From Neoalteromonas facilis (GTDB lineage Bacteria; Pseudomonadota; Gammaproteobacteria; Enterobacterales; Alteromonadaceae): 64,000 nt of DNA. This document shows positions 46,880-58,569 of this stretch, piece after piece (position 1 is the first letter of the stretch; every line of letters starts with the position of its first letter). The notes under the pieces were generated by a model that was given only the letters and a program-made list of their open reading frames with translations, searched no databases and was not told the origin of the DNA. Location: positions 310,001 through 374,000 of the forward strand of contig NZ_PEAY01000001.1 of NCBI RefSeq assembly GCF_002807665.1, written 5' to 3'. A program made the position numbers and the translations under genes.

Positions 46880-49204
46880 TTAAATTTTGCAGGCGCCTCC
46901 CGCACAATCGTCATCTTCAGCCATCACAACTTCAGTGGCTTGAGGTTTTTTAACACCCGTTGTTGTAGCGCTTGCGCTTGTTGCATCAGATGCACCGTCG
47001 CGAGTGTTATGGTAGTAAAGTGTTTTAACACCCAGTTTGTAGGTGGTGAGAAGGTCCTTAAGAAGTAACTTCATCGGAACTTTACCGCCATCGTATTTGC
47101 TCGGATCATAGTTAGTGTTGGCAGATATTGTTTGGTCAATGAACTTCTGCATGATCCCAACTAATTGTAGATATCCATCATTTGACGGGATTTCCCACAA
47201 CAGCTCGTATTGATCTTTTAATCGCTCATACTCCGGCACAACCTGCTTAAGTACGCCGTCCTTACTCGATTTGATACTGATATGGCCGCGTGGTGGTTCA
47301 ATACCGTTGGTAGCATTTGAAATCTGAGACGATGTCTCTGACGGCATTAGGGCCGACAATGTACTGTTACGTAGCCCGTACTCGACGATGTCTTTACGTA
47401 ACGCATCCCAGTCATAATGCAGTGGTTCGTTGCATATCGCGTCGATTTCCTTGCGGTATGTATCAACAGGCATCAAACCTTGAGAATAGGTTGTCTCATT
47501 AAACTTAGGACAAGCTCCTTTCTCTTTAGCTAGATTGTTAGATGCCTTGAGTAGGTAATACTGCATTGCTTCAAACGTGCGGTGTACCAAGCCGTTAGCA
47601 CTGTGATCAGAGTACTTAACGCCATTTTTAGCTAAATAATAAGCAAAGTTAATGACACCTATACCCAAGGTGCGGCGACCTTCAGTTGCATTTCGTGCTG
47701 CGGGTACAGGGTAATCCTGATAATCCAACAGGCAATCCAACGCTCGAACGGCTAGGTCAGCAAGTTCATCAAATTCGTCCAAGCTCTCAATCGCGCCAAG
47801 GTTGAATGCAGATAGCGTGCACAATGCGATTTCACCTTCTTCATCATTTACGTGTTGAAGAGGTTTAGTAGGCAAAGCGATTTCTAAACAAAGATTGCTC
47901 TGACGCACAGGAGCAAGTTTCGGATTAAACGGACTGTGCGTATTACAGTGGTCAACGTTTTGTAAATAGATACGGCCTGTACTTGCGCGCTCTTGCATAA
48001 ATAAACTGAAAAGCTCAACCGCTTTTATTTGCTTCTTACGAATACTTGGGTCATTTTCGTATTGCACATATAAACGCTCAAATTCGTCTTGATCAGCAAA
48101 GAACGCGTCATACAAGCCAGGCACGTCAGAAGGACTGAATAGTGTAATATCCTGATCCTTGATCATACGTTGGTACATTAGCTTGTTGAATTGCACACCA
48201 TAATCTAAGTGGCGCACCCGGTTTTCTTCTACGCCACGGTTGTTTTTCAATACCAGCAAAGATTCTACTTCTAAGTGCCACAATGGGTAGAATAGGGTAG
48301 CAGCACCGCCGCGCACACCGCCTTGTGAACAGCTTTTAACAGCAGTCTGAAAGTATTTATAAAATGGTAAACAACCTGTGTGGAATGCTTCACCGCCGCG
48401 GATAGGGCTGCCCAAAGCGCGGATACGCCCTGCATTAATACCAATCCCTGCGCGTTGACTAACGTATTTTACGATGGCACTCGCTGTTGCGTTAATAGAA
48501 TCAAGACTGTCTCCCGTCTCAATCAATACACAGCTGCTGAACTGGCGCGTTGGAGTACGAACACCGGACATAATCGGAGTTGGTAATGAAATTTTAAATG
48601 TAGATGTCGCATCGTAAAAACGCTTGATGTAATCAATACGCGTTTCTTTTGGATATTCAGCGAATAAACAAGCCGCGACTAGAATATATAGGAACTGAGC
48701 GGATTCATAAATTTCACCGGTAACACGGTTTTGTACGAGGTATTTACCTTCTAGCTGTTTAACCGCCGCATAACTGAAGTTCATGTCTCGCCAATGATCG
48801 AGGTAAGCGTCGAGGTCGTCTAACTCTTCTTTGCTGTAATCTTCGAGGATGTGCGCGTCATATTTACCGGCGTCAACCATGTTTTTGACATGGTCATACA
48901 ATTTGGGTGGCTCGAATTGGCCGTACGCCTTTTTACGCAAATGGAAAATAGCTAAGCGAGCGGCTAAATATTGGTAATCAGGTGCATCCGTCGATATCAG
49001 ATCCGCAGCTGACTTGATCAATGTTTCGTGGATAACTTCTGTGCTGATACCTTCGTAGAATTGTATCTGCGCTTTTATTTCAACTTGAGAAACTGACACA
49101 TTACTAAGGCCTTTCGCTGCCCAGGTAATGACCTTGTGAATTTTATCGAGATCGATTGCTTCTTTCTCACCGTTACGTTTAGTGACATACAGATTGTTAT
49201 TCAT
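46880..49204 (-). CDS. nrdA: Class Ia ribonucleoside-diphosphate reductase, alpha subunit
   Basis: Catalytic subunit that makes dNDPs. 774 residues. The N-terminal ATP-cone (YVTKRNGEKEAIDLDKIHKVI) allows activity control by dATP. The active-site cysteine is in RQFSSCVLIETGDS, the barrel loop with NLCLEIALPT carries the catalytic Cys/Glu pair, and the C-terminal redox cysteines are in DDCAGGACKI, as in E. coli. First gene of the operon. Tandem NrdR boxes lie 130-175 bp upstream. Confidence 0.97.
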   Translation of the reverse strand: MNNNLYVTKRNGEKEAIDLDKIHKVITWAAKGLSNVSVSQVEIKAQIQFYEGISTEVIHETLIKSAADLISTDAPDYQYLAARLAIFHLRKKAYGQFEPPKLYDHVKNMVDAGKYDAHILEDYSKEELDDLDAYLDHWRDMNFSYAAVKQLEGKYLVQNRVTGEIYESAQFLYILVAACLFAEYPKETRIDYIKRFYDATSTFKISLPTPIMSGVRTPTRQFSSCVLIETGDSLDSINATASAIVKYVSQRAGIGINAGRIRALGSPIRGGEAFHTGCLPFYKYFQTAVKSCSQGGVRGGAATLFYPLWHLEVESLLVLKNNRGVEENRVRHLDYGVQFNKLMYQRMIKDQDITLFSPSDVPGLYDAFFADQDEFERLYVQYENDPSIRKKQIKAVELFSLFMQERASTGRIYLQNVDHCNTHSPFNPKLAPVRQSNLCLEIALPTKPLQHVNDEEGEIALCTLSAFNLGAIESLDEFDELADLAVRALDCLLDYQDYPVPAARNATEGRRTLGIGVINFAYYLAKNGVKYSDHSANGLVHRTFEAMQYYLLKASNNLAKEKGACPKFNETTYSQGLMPVDTYRKEIDAICNEPLHYDWDALRKDIVEYGLRNSTLSALMPSETSSQISNATNGIEPPRGHISIKSSKDGVLKQVVPEYERLKDQYELLWEIPSNDGYLQLVGIMQKFIDQTISANTNYDPSKYDGGKVPMKLLLKDLLTTYKLGVKTLYYHNTRDGASDATSASATTTGVKKPQATEVVMAEDDDCAGGACKI

Positions 49205-49577
49205 GATGTTTAGCCATTCGTTTTAGTTAGCGCACGACACAGGGAGCGATATAGCTCAATACGAGTATCGGATTTTTATTTTATTGATTATGTAGCCGCT
49301 GCTTTTTTATACGTTTTTTGCGAGCAACTGAAACACAAGATAGAGCGGTTTTGATAAATGCGCAACCCAATATATAGGGATTTTATGAAATAAAAACTGG
49401 CATCAATTTTTAGTTAGTGGAGACTCACATTATATGGCTTTTCTTATAGCCGTTTACTAAAGATCAAATAGTTTTTTAGGCCTAGAACGAAATTTTTCTA
49501 ACTTTTATAAAACCTATAGATTATCGATATATAGGTTTTCTTGATTTAAATAAACACAATATGTAGTGCCTAGGCGA
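49205..49577. other. 373-bp nrdA upstream region with regulatory elements, no gene
   Basis: AT-rich leader between ubiG (same strand) and nrdA. It holds the tandem NrdR boxes and, at 49509-49539, perfect 10-base arms AAAACCTATA and TATAGGTTTT around 11 bases. The right arm overlaps a third NrdR-like core CGATATATAG (49525-49534). No open frame of interest or RNA gene was recognised. Confidence 0.7.
49333..49380 (-). promoter_or_regulatory. Tandem NrdR boxes upstream of nrdA
   Basis: The NrdR consensus core is CWATATATWG. The box at 49365-49380 contains CAATATATAG, a full match. A second box at 49333-49348 contains CAAGATAGAG, 8 of 10. They are 32 bp apart, three helical turns, the spacing expected for cooperative NrdR binding. 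NrdR would repress nrdAB-yfaE when dATP is abundant. Confidence 0.75.
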
Positions 49578-50279
49578 CTAAGCACTACAATGTAAAATAT
49601 AGTTCACATCAAGATTTTTATCAGATAAGAAGTACTGTTGTAGTAATGGATTAAAGTGCAACCCTGTTGCCGCTGACGGTTGAAGCTGAGTGTCGTCGAT
49701 CATATTCATCAATTCAGCCGGTTTAATAAACTTGCTATGTTCGTGCGTTCCTTTTGGTACTAGGTTAAGCACATATTCAGCCCCCACTATCGCCATTAAA
49801 TACGATTTTAAATTACGATTTAGGGTAGAGAAGAATACATGACCGCCGGGTTTCACAAGCTTCGCACACGCTCTGACAACGGACGCTGGATCTGGAACAT
49901 GCTCCAGCATTTCTAAACAGGTTACGACATCAAACTGTTGTGCTTGTTGAGTGGCAAAATCTTCAGCGGTAGAGTGAAAATACTGTACGCTTACCTGACT
50001 TTCTAAACCGTGTAACTTTGCGACCTCTAGCGCATCGCTAGACATATCAATTCCAGTAACCTGAGCGCCAAGCTTTGCCATCGATTCAGATAAAATGCCT
50101 CCACCACAACCAACATCGCAAATGTTCAGTCCAAATAAGCCATTGGTTTGTTGTGCTATCCAGTTAACGCGCAATGGATTTATTTGATGTAACGGTTTGA
50201 ATTCGCCTTCAAGATCCCACCAACGCGATGCTATATCGGAAAACTTCTTAATTTCTTGTTCATCTACGTTAGTGGTCAT
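49578..50279 (-). CDS. ubiG: Ubiquinone biosynthesis O-methyltransferase
   Basis: SAM-dependent O-methyltransferase acting twice in ubiquinone synthesis. 233 residues. Family-specific N-terminus [28 protein letters not shown] motif [21 protein letters not shown], and [10 protein letters not shown]; the [11 protein letters not shown] loop is a UbiG hallmark. It diverges from gyrA across 270 bp, as in E. coli. Its stop codon sits in a hairpin without a T-run. Confidence 0.95.
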   Translation of the reverse strand: MTTNVDEQEIKKFSDIASRWWDLEGEFKPLHQINPLRVNWIAQQTNGLFGLNICDVGCGGGILSESMAKLGAQVTGIDMSSDALEVAKLHGLESQVSVQYFHSTAEDFATQQAQQFDVVTCLEMLEHVPDPASVVRACAKLVKPGGHVFFSTLNRNLKSYLMAIVGAEYVLNLVPKGTHEHSKFIKPAELMNMIDDTQLQPSAATGLHFNPLLQQYFLSDKNLDVNYILHCSA

Positions 50280-50549
50280 TATTTGCTCATTTTTAGTTAT
50301 AAATCCTCGATATTATTAACGATTGCAATTCACGTCGTAAAGCCTTGCTTAAAAGTTTTAAACGAAGCGCATCTAAGGCTACAGTTTGTAATTTTGTAAT
50401 GGTACACTCGAACGCTTGGAGTATTACCCAAAAGAGTGTTAATACCTGCTTTGAAATGCTGATTAAAGGCGAATTCGTGTTGCAATATGTGATCACCCTT
50501 TAATCCTGCAGGTAAGACCGAATAAAACCTATAAGGGAACCGCCAGTTT

Positions 50550-53231
50550 ATGACTGACAATGCTAAAGAAATCCTTCCGATCAATATCGAAGAAGAACTG
50601 AAGAATTCCTACCTTGATTACGCCATGAGCGTAATCGTTGGGCGTGCGCTGCCTGACGTAAGAGATGGCTTAAAGCCTGTTCACCGTCGTGTCCTGTTCG
50701 CGATGAATGAATTAAAAAATGATTTTAATAAGCCTTATAAAAAGTCTGCTCGTGTAGTGGGTGATGTAATTGGTAAATATCACCCTCACGGGGATTCCGC
50801 GGTTTACGATACTATCGTACGGATGGCTCAGCCATTTTCTTTACGTTATATGCTAGTCGATGGGCAGGGTAACTTTGGCTCAGTTGACGGCGACTCAGCG
50901 GCAGCGATGCGTTATACAGAAGTTCGCATGGCGAAAATATCGCACGAGCTTTTAGCCGACCTTGATAAAGAAACCGTCAATTTTGTGCCTAACTACGACG
51001 GTACAGAACAAATTCCAGAAGTCTTGCCAACCAAGGTGCCGAATTTATTGGTGAATGGATCATCTGGTATTGCCGTTGGTATGGCGACGAATATCCCACC
51101 ACACAATTTAACCGAAGTCGTTAACGGATGTATCGAGCTTATCAATAACCCTGATATGCCTATCGAAGAGTTAATGACATTTATACCCGGCCCAGATTTC
51201 CCAACCGCTGCAATGATAAGTGGTCGTAAGGGGATCGACGATGCATACCGTACTGGCCGTGGTAAAATTTATCTACGTGCAAGGGCCAATATCGAGACGG
51301 AAGAAAATGGTAAAGAAACCATTATCGTCAATGAGATCCCGTATCAGGTCAATAAAGCACGCTTAATTGAAAAGATAGCTGAACTCGTAAAAGAAAAACG
51401 CGTAGAAGGCATTTCCGCGTTGCGCGATGAATCTGACAAAGACGGAATGCGTATCGTTATCGAAGTTAAACGCAATGAGTCAGCAGAAGTTGTTCTAAAC
51501 CATTTATACGCCAATACACAGTTACAGACAGTGTTCGGTATAAACATGGTTGCGCTTGATAATGGTCAGCCGAAAGTCTTTACGCTTAAAGAAATGCTAG
51601 AAGCTTTCATTCTACACCGTCGTGAGGTTGTAACTCGTCGGACAGTGTTTGAATTACGCAAAGCTCGTGACCGCGCACATATATTAGAAGGCCTCGCGAT
51701 TGCGCTGGCGAATATTGACGAGATTATAGAGCTTATAAAAGCATCTCCAAGCCCGTCAGATGCTAAAAAGGCGCTCGTTGATCGCGGCTGGGATCTTGGT
51801 GATGTGGCGCAAATGTTGGAACGCGCTGGTGATGAAGATCCTTCACGTCCAGAATGGCTTGCCCCTGAATTTGGTATTCGTGATGGTCAGTACTATTTAA
51901 CTGAACAACAAGCGCAAGCAATTCTTGACCTACGCCTACATAAACTAACGGGTCTAGAGCACGATAAGATCCTTGATGAATATCGTGGTCTATTGGACTT
52001 GATTGCCGAATTGCTGCACATATTGGCGAGCTCTGAGCGTCTAATGGAAGTCATTAGGGAAGAGCTAGAAGCTATTCGTGACGAGTTCGGAGACGAACGC
52101 CGCACCGAAATTACTGCAGCAAGTCACGATATTGATATTGAAGATTTAATTGAACAGGAAGATGTTGTCGTAACCTTATCTCATGAAGGTTACGTGAAAT
52201 ACCAGAAGCTTAATGAGTACGAAGCGCAGCGTCGTGGCGGTAAAGGCAAATCAGCAACGAAAATGAAAGATGAAGATTTCATTGAACGTTTATTGGTTGC
52301 TAATACACACGATCACATCCTATGTTTCAGTACTCGCGGCCGCTTATATTGGTTGAAAGTCTATCAATTACCACTAGCCAGCCGAAATGCAAGAGGTCGT
52401 CCGATTATCAACATTCTGCCACTTGAGGAAGATGAGCGTATCACCGCCATTTTGCCGATCAAAGAATTCGTTGATGACAAGTTTGTTATTATGGCCACTG
52501 CAAACGGGACGGTGAAAAAGACTGCATTAACGCAATATTCAAGACCTCGTTCAAACGGCATCATTGCGGTTAACCTGAACGAAGGCGACGAGCTTATTGG
52601 TGTTGCAATCACTAATGGTGAAGACGATATCATGCTGTTCTCAGACGAAGGTAAAGTTGTTCGTTTCAATGAAAAAGCGCGTGATTCTGAAACCGGTGAG
52701 GTTAAACGTGACCCTGAAACAGGTGAAGAGATCCTTGCGATTCGTCCGATGGGGCGCACGGCGACCGGAGTACGTGGTATTAAATTACAACCTGGTCAAA
52801 AAGTCGTTTCGTTAATCGTACCCAATACTGATGGCGCTATCTTAACCGTTACCGAAAATGGTTACGGTAAACGTACACCATTGGTTGATTATCCTGCGAA
52901 GAGCAGGGCGACGCAGGGCGTTGTATCGATCAAAGTGTCTGAACGTAATGGTAAAGTCGTAGGTGCCGTGCAAGTTGATGACAATATGGAAATTATGTTG
53001 ATCAGTGATAAAGGCACATTGGTGCGTACGCGGGTTAACGAGGTTTCTGTTGTTGGGCGTAATACTCAAGGTGTACGTCTGATTAGAACCGCTGAAGATG
53101 AAAACGTAGTTGGCTTGGAACGCATTGAAGAAATCGAAACAGACGAAATTCTCGATGAATCAGTAGAGACAACTGAAACACCAGAATCTTCAGCCACAGC
53201 AGAGAATGATACAGCTCCTTCAGAAGACTAA
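50550..53231 (+). CDS. gyrA: DNA gyrase subunit A
   Basis: Breaks and rejoins DNA during ATP-driven negative supercoiling. 893 residues. Active-site Tyr122 in AAMRYTEVR. The quinolone-resistance region [17 protein letters not shown] has Ser83 and Asp87, the susceptible form. The C-terminal DNA-wrapping domain has the GyrA box QRRGGKG, and an acidic tail ([19 protein letters not shown]) ends the protein. Ribosome site AAGGGAA. First gene of a run gyrA-serC-aroA with gaps of six and two bases, which suggests at least partial co-transcription. Confidence 0.97.
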   Translation: MTDNAKEILPINIEEELKNSYLDYAMSVIVGRALPDVRDGLKPVHRRVLFAMNELKNDFNKPYKKSARVVGDVIGKYHPHGDSAVYDTIVRMAQPFSLRYMLVDGQGNFGSVDGDSAAAMRYTEVRMAKISHELLADLDKETVNFVPNYDGTEQIPEVLPTKVPNLLVNGSSGIAVGMATNIPPHNLTEVVNGCIELINNPDMPIEELMTFIPGPDFPTAAMISGRKGIDDAYRTGRGKIYLRARANIETEENGKETIIVNEIPYQVNKARLIEKIAELVKEKRVEGISALRDESDKDGMRIVIEVKRNESAEVVLNHLYANTQLQTVFGINMVALDNGQPKVFTLKEMLEAFILHRREVVTRRTVFELRKARDRAHILEGLAIALANIDEIIELIKASPSPSDAKKALVDRGWDLGDVAQMLERAGDEDPSRPEWLAPEFGIRDGQYYLTEQQAQAILDLRLHKLTGLEHDKILDEYRGLLDLIAELLHILASSERLMEVIREELEAIRDEFGDERRTEITAASHDIDIEDLIEQEDVVVTLSHEGYVKYQKLNEYEAQRRGGKGKSATKMKDEDFIERLLVANTHDHILCFSTRGRLYWLKVYQLPLASRNARGRPIINILPLEEDERITAILPIKEFVDDKFVIMATANGTVKKTALTQYSRPRSNGIIAVNLNEGDELIGVAITNGEDDIMLFSDEGKVVRFNEKARDSETGEVKRDPETGEEILAIRPMGRTATGVRGIKLQPGQKVVSLIVPNTDGAILTVTENGYGKRTPLVDYPAKSRATQGVVSIKVSERNGKVVGAVQVDDNMEIMLISDKGTLVRTRVNEVSVVGRNTQGVRLIRTAEDENVVGLERIEEIETDEILDESVETTETPESSATAENDTAPSED

Positions 53232-53237
53232 ACATCT

Positions 53238-54323
53238 ATGACACACCCCGTGTATAACTTTTCAGCTGGGCCGGCTATGTTGCCGGCCCCAGTTTTGGCC
53301 CAGGCTCAGGCGGAATTGATTGATTGGCATGGGCTCGGTACCTCCGTAATGGAAATCAGCCATCGCAGTAAAGAATTTATGCGGGTTGCTGAAGAGTCCG
53401 AGCAAGACTTGCGAACCTTAATGGATATCCCGAAAAACTATCGTGTGTTATTTATGCACGGTGGTGGTCGGGGGCAATTTGCTGCTGTTCCATTGAACTT
53501 AGCCAAATCAGGCCAGCCAGCTATGCACATTGTGTCTGGCTCTTGGTCTAAAGCGTCTGTGGTTGAAGCCAGTAAATACGTTAAAGCCGATAGCGTCGAC
53601 ATTATCACAAACGAAAATGGGCAAATAGGGGCGGATGTATCCAAATATCAGCCAGAACAAGGTGCTCATGCGTTTGTTCACTTTTGTCCAAATGAGACGG
53701 TTGATGGTATTGAATTGTTTTCTCTACCCAATTCAGCAGCACCACTCGTGGCGGATATGTCGTCTAATATTCTGTCTCGCAAAGTTAATGTCAGTGACTA
53801 TGGATTGATATACGCGGGCGCGCAGAAAAACATAGGTCCAAGTGGTCTTTCGGTGGTTATCATTCGAGAAGATTTGCTCGGCAACCCCCAACCGCAAACG
53901 CCTGTTATCCTTGATTACACGGCTGCGGCTAATAACGAGTCGATGTTCAACACGCCACCAACCTATAGCTGGTATCTCTCGGGTTTGGTGTTTAAGTGGT
54001 TAATTGCGCAGGGTGGTGTAGAAGCGATCGCTAAAATTAATGAGCGAAAAGCAAATCTACTCTATTCGTTTATTGACAGTTCTTCATTGTTCAACAACCG
54101 AATAATGCCGCAAAATCGCTCCCGCATGAATGTAGTGTTTCAATTAACGGATGAATCACTAAATGAACGATTCCTGTCTATGGCACTTGATGAAGGTTTA
54201 CATGCGCTCAAAGGACACCGTTCAGTCGGTGGTATGCGAGCCAGTATATATAACGCAATGCCTGAAGAAGGTGTAAAAACACTCATTGAGTTCATGCGCG
54301 AATTTGAACGCACACAAGGATAA
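53238..54323 (+). CDS. serC: Phosphoserine aminotransferase
   Basis: PLP enzyme for serine and pyridoxal phosphate synthesis. 361 residues. N-terminal [15 protein letters not shown], phosphate-binding [15 protein letters not shown] lysine in [13 protein letters not shown], and the C-terminal [19 protein letters not shown]. It follows gyrA by six bases. serC-aroA is a classic pair in gammaproteobacteria. Confidence 0.96.
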   Translation: MTHPVYNFSAGPAMLPAPVLAQAQAELIDWHGLGTSVMEISHRSKEFMRVAEESEQDLRTLMDIPKNYRVLFMHGGGRGQFAAVPLNLAKSGQPAMHIVSGSWSKASVVEASKYVKADSVDIITNENGQIGADVSKYQPEQGAHAFVHFCPNETVDGIELFSLPNSAAPLVADMSSNILSRKVNVSDYGLIYAGAQKNIGPSGLSVVIIREDLLGNPQPQTPVILDYTAAANNESMFNTPPTYSWYLSGLVFKWLIAQGGVEAIAKINERKANLLYSFIDSSSLFNNRIMPQNRSRMNVVFQLTDESLNERFLSMALDEGLHALKGHRSVGGMRASIYNAMPEEGVKTLIEFMREFERTQG

Positions 54324-54325
54324 TA

Positions 54326-55612
54326 ATGGAAAAGCTTACCCTTAACCCTATTTCACGTATTGAGGGTACGGTTAACGTGCCAGGCTCAAAGAGCCTATCA
54401 AATAGAGCGTTATTACTTGCAGCTCTTGCTGAAGGCACTACTACGCTAACAAACTTGTTGAATAGCGATGACATAAACCACATGTTAAACGCTCTGCAAC
54501 GGTTAGGCGTAACCTATCAATTAAGTAGCAATGGCACAGAATGTACTGTGTATGGGTTGGGTAAGGCATTTTCACTCGATAGCACTGTCGAATTGTTTTT
54601 AGGTAATGCGGGAACTGCGATGCGTCCATTGTGTGCAGTCCTTGCTACATCAAATGTGGAAGCAACCCTAACCGGTGAACCTCGCATGGAAGAGAGGCCT
54701 ATTGGTGACCTGACTGATACGTTAATTGCAGCAGGTGCTGATATTCAATTCTTAAAAAATGAAGGATATCCACCGCTGCTCATAAAAGGTCACCGTTTAA
54801 ACGGTGGTGACTTATCGGTTGATGGCAGTGTATCAAGCCAGTTCCTAACCGCATTGCTGATGGCTGCTCCTTTGTTTGCAGGTGATTCAACAATTACCAT
54901 TAAGGGAGAGTTGGTTTCTAAGCCTTATATTGATATAACGCTCAAGACGATGGCGGCGTTTGGTGTGTTAGTCACAAATGACAACTACCAGCGTTTCCAT
55001 GTTAAAGGGCAACAAACTTATCAATCACCAGGGCGATTCTTGGTTGAAGGGGATGCTTCATCAGCTTCATATTTTCTTGCTGCAGGCGCTATCAAAGGTG
55101 GTACTGTTAAGGTTACCGGCGTCGGTAAGAAGTCAATACAGGGTGATATACGGTTTGCTGATGTTTTGGAAAAAATGGGCGCCAAAATCTCTTGGCAAGA
55201 TGAGTCCATTACGGTAACCGGCGCACCACTAAAAGGCATCGATATGGACATGAACCATATTCCAGATGCAGCTATGACTATCGCTACCACGGCATTGTTT
55301 GCCGATGGAACAACACGTATCTCCAATATTTATAATTGGCGTGTAAAGGAAACCGACCGCCTGCACGCGATGGCGACCGAATTACGCAAAGTTGGAGCTG
55401 AAGTTGAAGAGGGTCATGACTATATAACCATTACCCCACCAAAGCATATAGCTCACGCTGAAATTGAAACCTATGATGATCACCGTGTTGCGATGTGTTT
55501 TTCATTGGTTGCGCTAAGCGATACACCTGTAACCATCCTTGATCCCGGATGCACGCGTAAAACCTTTCCAGACTATTTCGAACGCTTTTCGACACTGTAC
55601 CAAAGCGCATAA
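54326..55612 (+). CDS. aroA: 3-phosphoshikimate 1-carboxyvinyltransferase (EPSP synthase)
   Basis: Sixth step of the shikimate pathway, the glyphosate target. 428 residues. Motifs: [20 protein letters not shown] for shikimate 3-phosphate, [18 protein letters not shown] (class I glycine-type loop, so the glyphosate-sensitive class), and DYITITPP with the C-terminal [16 protein letters not shown]. Starts two bases after serC. cmk follows after 83 bp. Confidence 0.96.
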   Translation: MEKLTLNPISRIEGTVNVPGSKSLSNRALLLAALAEGTTTLTNLLNSDDINHMLNALQRLGVTYQLSSNGTECTVYGLGKAFSLDSTVELFLGNAGTAMRPLCAVLATSNVEATLTGEPRMEERPIGDLTDTLIAAGADIQFLKNEGYPPLLIKGHRLNGGDLSVDGSVSSQFLTALLMAAPLFAGDSTITIKGELVSKPYIDITLKTMAAFGVLVTNDNYQRFHVKGQQTYQSPGRFLVEGDASSASYFLAAGAIKGGTVKVTGVGKKSIQGDIRFADVLEKMGAKISWQDESITVTGAPLKGIDMDMNHIPDAAMTIATTALFADGTTRISNIYNWRVKETDRLHAMATELRKVGAEVEEGHDYITITPPKHIAHAEIETYDDHRVAMCFSLVALSDTPVTILDPGCTRKTFPDYFERFSTLYQSA

Positions 55613-55695
55613 TCCAGCCACTTAACCCATTCAAAGTGGTAATTCCTATGTTGGATGCGTATAATGCCGCCCGTTTTTAACCAAGGGTGGTTTAT

Positions 55696-56379
55696 ATGCA
55701 GTCTATTCCTGTCGTAACTGTCGACGGACCCAGTGGAGCAGGGAAAGGTACCCTGGCATCCATGTTAGCTGAACATTTTGGCTGGCATTTATTAGATAGC
55801 GGCGCCATTTACCGAGTGTTGGCGGTTGCCTGTTCGCATCATGATCTGTCGCCAACTGATGAAGAAGCGTTGTTACCGTTAGCTTCAAGTCTTGATGTTA
55901 CTTTTGAGCTAGACGGCAATACGCGTAAAATTATTCTAGAAGGCGAAGACGTTACAGACGTTATCCGCACTGAGGAAGTCGGTGGTATTGCCTCCCAAGT
56001 AGCCGCATTACCGCGCGTGAGGGAAGCACTATTGCGTCGACAACGTGCATTTGAGCAGCCGCCTGGTTTGGTTGCCGATGGCCGAGATATGGGCACTGTA
56101 GTCTTCACCGATGCTTACGCCAAAATATTTTTAACTGCATCGGCTGAGGCGAGAGCGGAAAGACGCTTCAATCAGTTGAAAGATAAGGGGATGAGTGTTA
56201 AACTTTCGCGCCTTTTATCTGACATACAGGCAAGAGACGAGCGTGATTCACAGAGAACTGTGGCGCCGTTGGTCCCTGCTAATGATGCTTTAGTTCTTGA
56301 TTCAACATCGTTAGGTATTGCTCAAGTATTTGAAAAGGCTTTGGAATTTATCAATAGCAAAACAATTCCTGTTAAGTGA
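55696..56379 (+). CDS. cmk: Cytidylate kinase
   Basis: Phosphorylates CMP and dCMP. 227 residues from the ATG at 55696, with AAGGGTGG upstream; an in-frame GTG at 55687 is inside that site. P-loop [19 protein letters not shown]-binding [13 protein letters not shown], and [10 protein letters not shown]. Upstream of rpsA as in most gammaproteobacteria, so rpsA may also be read from promoters in or before cmk. Confidence 0.95.
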   Translation: MQSIPVVTVDGPSGAGKGTLASMLAEHFGWHLLDSGAIYRVLAVACSHHDLSPTDEEALLPLASSLDVTFELDGNTRKIILEGEDVTDVIRTEEVGGIASQVAALPRVREALLRRQRAFEQPPGLVADGRDMGTVVFTDAYAKIFLTASAEARAERRFNQLKDKGMSVKLSRLLSDIQARDERDSQRTVAPLVPANDALVLDSTSLGIAQVFEKALEFINSKTIPVK

Positions 56380-56410
56380 TTGACGATTCCTAGTAATTAG
56401 ATAGACCGTT

Positions 56411-56473
56411 TCGTCGATATGGATTTCGATGATTTTGAGTAACAACCCCATGTTAACTGGATTGTAATGTGGA
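56411..56473 (+). promoter_or_regulatory. rpsA leader with GGA hairpins (S1 autoregulation element)
   Basis: No Shine-Dalgarno sequence precedes the rpsA ATG, only AT-rich sequence. The leader has a hairpin with arms TCGTCGA (56411-56417) and TCGATGA (56426-56432) around a loop containing GGA. A weaker second hairpin (56446-56472) also shows GGA in the loop, and a third GGA lies at 56471-56473. This is the layout of the E. coli rpsA leader, where S1 binds and represses its own translation. Confidence 0.6.
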
Positions 56474-56500
56474 TGTAATTATATAAATTAATTGACTTTT

Positions 56501-58171
56501 ATGACTGAAAATTTTGCACAGCTTTTTGAAGAGAGCTTACAACAACTTGAAACTCGTCCTGGTGCCATCGTTAAAGGTACTGTTGTTTCAATCGACAAAG
56601 ACATTGTATTAGTAGATGCAGGTCTCAAATCAGAAAGCGCAATCCCTGCTGACCAATTCAAGAACGCTGAAGGCGAACTTGAGATTGCTATCGGCGATTC
56701 TGTTGATGTTGCACTAGATGCAGTAGAAGATGGCTTCGGTGAAACTATCCTATCTCGTGAAAAAGCTAAGCGTCATGAAGCTTGGGTAGAGCTAGAAAAA
56801 GCATACGAAGAAAAAGAAACCATCAAAGGTGTTATCAACGGTAAAGTTAAAGGCGGTTTCACTGTAGAAGTGAACTCAGTACGCGCCTTCCTTCCAGGTT
56901 CATTGGTAGATGTTCGCCCAGTACGCGATACAGCTCACCTTGAAGGTAAAGAACTAGAATTCAAAGTAATCAAGTTAGATGCTAAGCGTAACAACGTTGT
57001 TGTTTCTCGCCGTGCCGTTATCGAAGCTGAAAACAGTGCAGAGCGCGATTCATTATTGGCTAACTTGGAAGAAGGTCATGAAGTTAAAGGTATCGTTAAG
57101 AACCTTACAGATTACGGTGCGTTCGTTGATCTTGGCGGCGTAGACGGTCTACTTCACATTACTGACATGGCTTGGAAACGTGTTAAGCACCCAAGCGAAA
57201 TCGTTAATGTTGGTGATGAAATCAACGTTAAAGTTCTTAAGTTCGACAAAGACAAATCACGTGTATCTCTTGGTATGAAGCAGATGGGCAGCGATCCATG
57301 GCAAGAAATTGCTAACCGTTACCCTGAAGGTTCTAAGCTAAGCGGTGCAGTTACAAACCTTACTGATTACGGCTGTTTCGTAGAAATCGAAGATGGCGTA
57401 GAAGGTCTTGTACACGTTTCAGAAATGGATTGGACTAACAAAAACGTTCACCCATCTAAAGTTGTTAACTTAGGTGACGTTGTTGAAGTTATGGTTCTTG
57501 AAATTGACGAAGAGCGTCGTCGTATTTCTCTAGGTCTTAAGCAGTGCATTGCTAACCCTTGGGAAGAGTTTGCTAAGTCACACGAAAAAGGTGACAAGGT
57601 ATCAGGTAAGATCAAGTCTATCACTGACTTTGGTATCTTTATCGGCCTAGACGGCGGCATCGACGGTTTGGTTCATCTTTCTGACATTTCTTGGAACAAG
57701 TCAGGTGAAGATGCGGTTCGCGATTATAAGAAAGGCGACGAAATTTCTGCAGTTGTATTGCAGGTCGACCCAGAGCGCGAGCGTATTTCACTAGGCGTTA
57801 AGCAAATCGAAGAAGATCCTTTCAATAAGTATCTGACAGATAACAAGAAAGGTGCTATCGTTAATGGTACTGTTACCGCAGTTGACGCGAAAGGTGTAAC
57901 TGTAAACCTAGCTGAAGAAGTAGACGGCTATATCCGTGTTGGTGACCTAGCACGTGATCGTGTAGAAGATGCTTCAGAAGTTGTAAATGTAGGTGACGCG
58001 ATTGAAGCCAAATTCATGGGCGTAGATCGTAAGAACCGCATGGTTAACCTTTCTGTTAAAGCGAAGGACCAAGCTGACGAGAAAGAAGCTTTGGATAAAG
58101 TAAATCAGCAAGAAGATGCTGGTTTTGCTAACGCCATGGCTGAAGCTTTCAAAGCAGCAAAAGGCGAGTAA
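56501..58171 (+). CDS. rpsA: 30S ribosomal protein S1
   Basis: mRNA-binding ribosomal protein. 556 residues from the ATG at 56501 ([13 protein letters not shown]), matching the E. coli start. Six S1 domains are visible, the middle ones very regular: [65 protein letters not shown]. Codon use is strongly biased (GGT, GAA, CGT), as expected for a highly expressed gene, and differs from neighbours. Own terminator follows. Confidence 0.97.
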   Translation: MTENFAQLFEESLQQLETRPGAIVKGTVVSIDKDIVLVDAGLKSESAIPADQFKNAEGELEIAIGDSVDVALDAVEDGFGETILSREKAKRHEAWVELEKAYEEKETIKGVINGKVKGGFTVEVNSVRAFLPGSLVDVRPVRDTAHLEGKELEFKVIKLDAKRNNVVVSRRAVIEAENSAERDSLLANLEEGHEVKGIVKNLTDYGAFVDLGGVDGLLHITDMAWKRVKHPSEIVNVGDEINVKVLKFDKDKSRVSLGMKQMGSDPWQEIANRYPEGSKLSGAVTNLTDYGCFVEIEDGVEGLVHVSEMDWTNKNVHPSKVVNLGDVVEVMVLEIDEERRRISLGLKQCIANPWEEFAKSHEKGDKVSGKIKSITDFGIFIGLDGGIDGLVHLSDISWNKSGEDAVRDYKKGDEISAVVLQVDPERERISLGVKQIEEDPFNKYLTDNKKGAIVNGTVTAVDAKGVTVNLAEEVDGYIRVGDLARDRVEDASEVVNVGDAIEAKFMGVDRKNRMVNLSVKAKDQADEKEALDKVNQQEDAGFANAMAEAFKAAKGE

Positions 58172-58183
58172 TTTACTCCTATT

Positions 58184-58208
58184 AGGCGCATCAATTGATG
58201 CGCCTTTT
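58184..58208 (+). terminator. Intrinsic terminator after rpsA
   Basis: Near-perfect palindrome AGGCGCATCA (58184-58193) and TGATGCGCCT (58196-58205) followed by TTT, beginning 12 bp beyond the rpsA stop. ihfB starts 46 bp further on. Confidence 0.8.
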
Positions 58209-58254
58209 CCCTCCTGCTGGTAACATCCTGATATCTAACTATCGTGAGGTTGCC

Positions 58255-58539
58255 ATGACAAAGTCAGAACTTATCGAAAGATTGGCGTTAAAAGCTGATC
58301 ACATTCCTGCAAAAGAGCTTGAAACAGCAGTCAAAGAACTCTTGGAACAACTAGCGCAAACTCTACAGAAGGGTGAACGTATAGAAATTCGAGGTTTTGG
58401 TAGTTTTTCCTTGCATTACCGCGCTCCACGCGTGGGTAGAAACCCTAAAACGGGTGAAACCGTGCAGTTAGAAGGAAAATATGTCCCACACTTTAAGCCT
58501 GGTAAAGAGCTTAGAGATCGTGTTAATGAATCCATGTAA
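58255..58539 (+). CDS. ihfB: Integration host factor subunit beta
   Basis: DNA-bending nucleoid protein, partner of IhfA. 94 residues from the ATG at 58255, where homology starts ([10 protein letters not shown]) and GTGAGGT lies upstream; a longer frame back to 58195 runs through the rpsA terminator and is not real. [23 protein letters not shown] is the conserved DNA-binding arm with the intercalating proline. Conserved neighbour of rpsA. Confidence 0.96.
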   Translation: MTKSELIERLALKADHIPAKELETAVKELLEQLAQTLQKGERIEIRGFGSFSLHYRAPRVGRNPKTGETVQLEGKYVPHFKPGKELRDRVNESM

Positions 58540-58569
58540 CAACGCTAATACATATAGGAGATATGCTCC

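Noticed and set aside
49562-49589. Hairpin TGTAGTGC / GCACTACA around the ubiG stop codon
   Set aside because: No T-run follows on the ubiG strand, so an intrinsic terminator cannot be supported.
52364-52759. 131-codon antisense frame in gyrA
   Set aside because: Composition follows from gyrA codon use; no start signal and no homology features.
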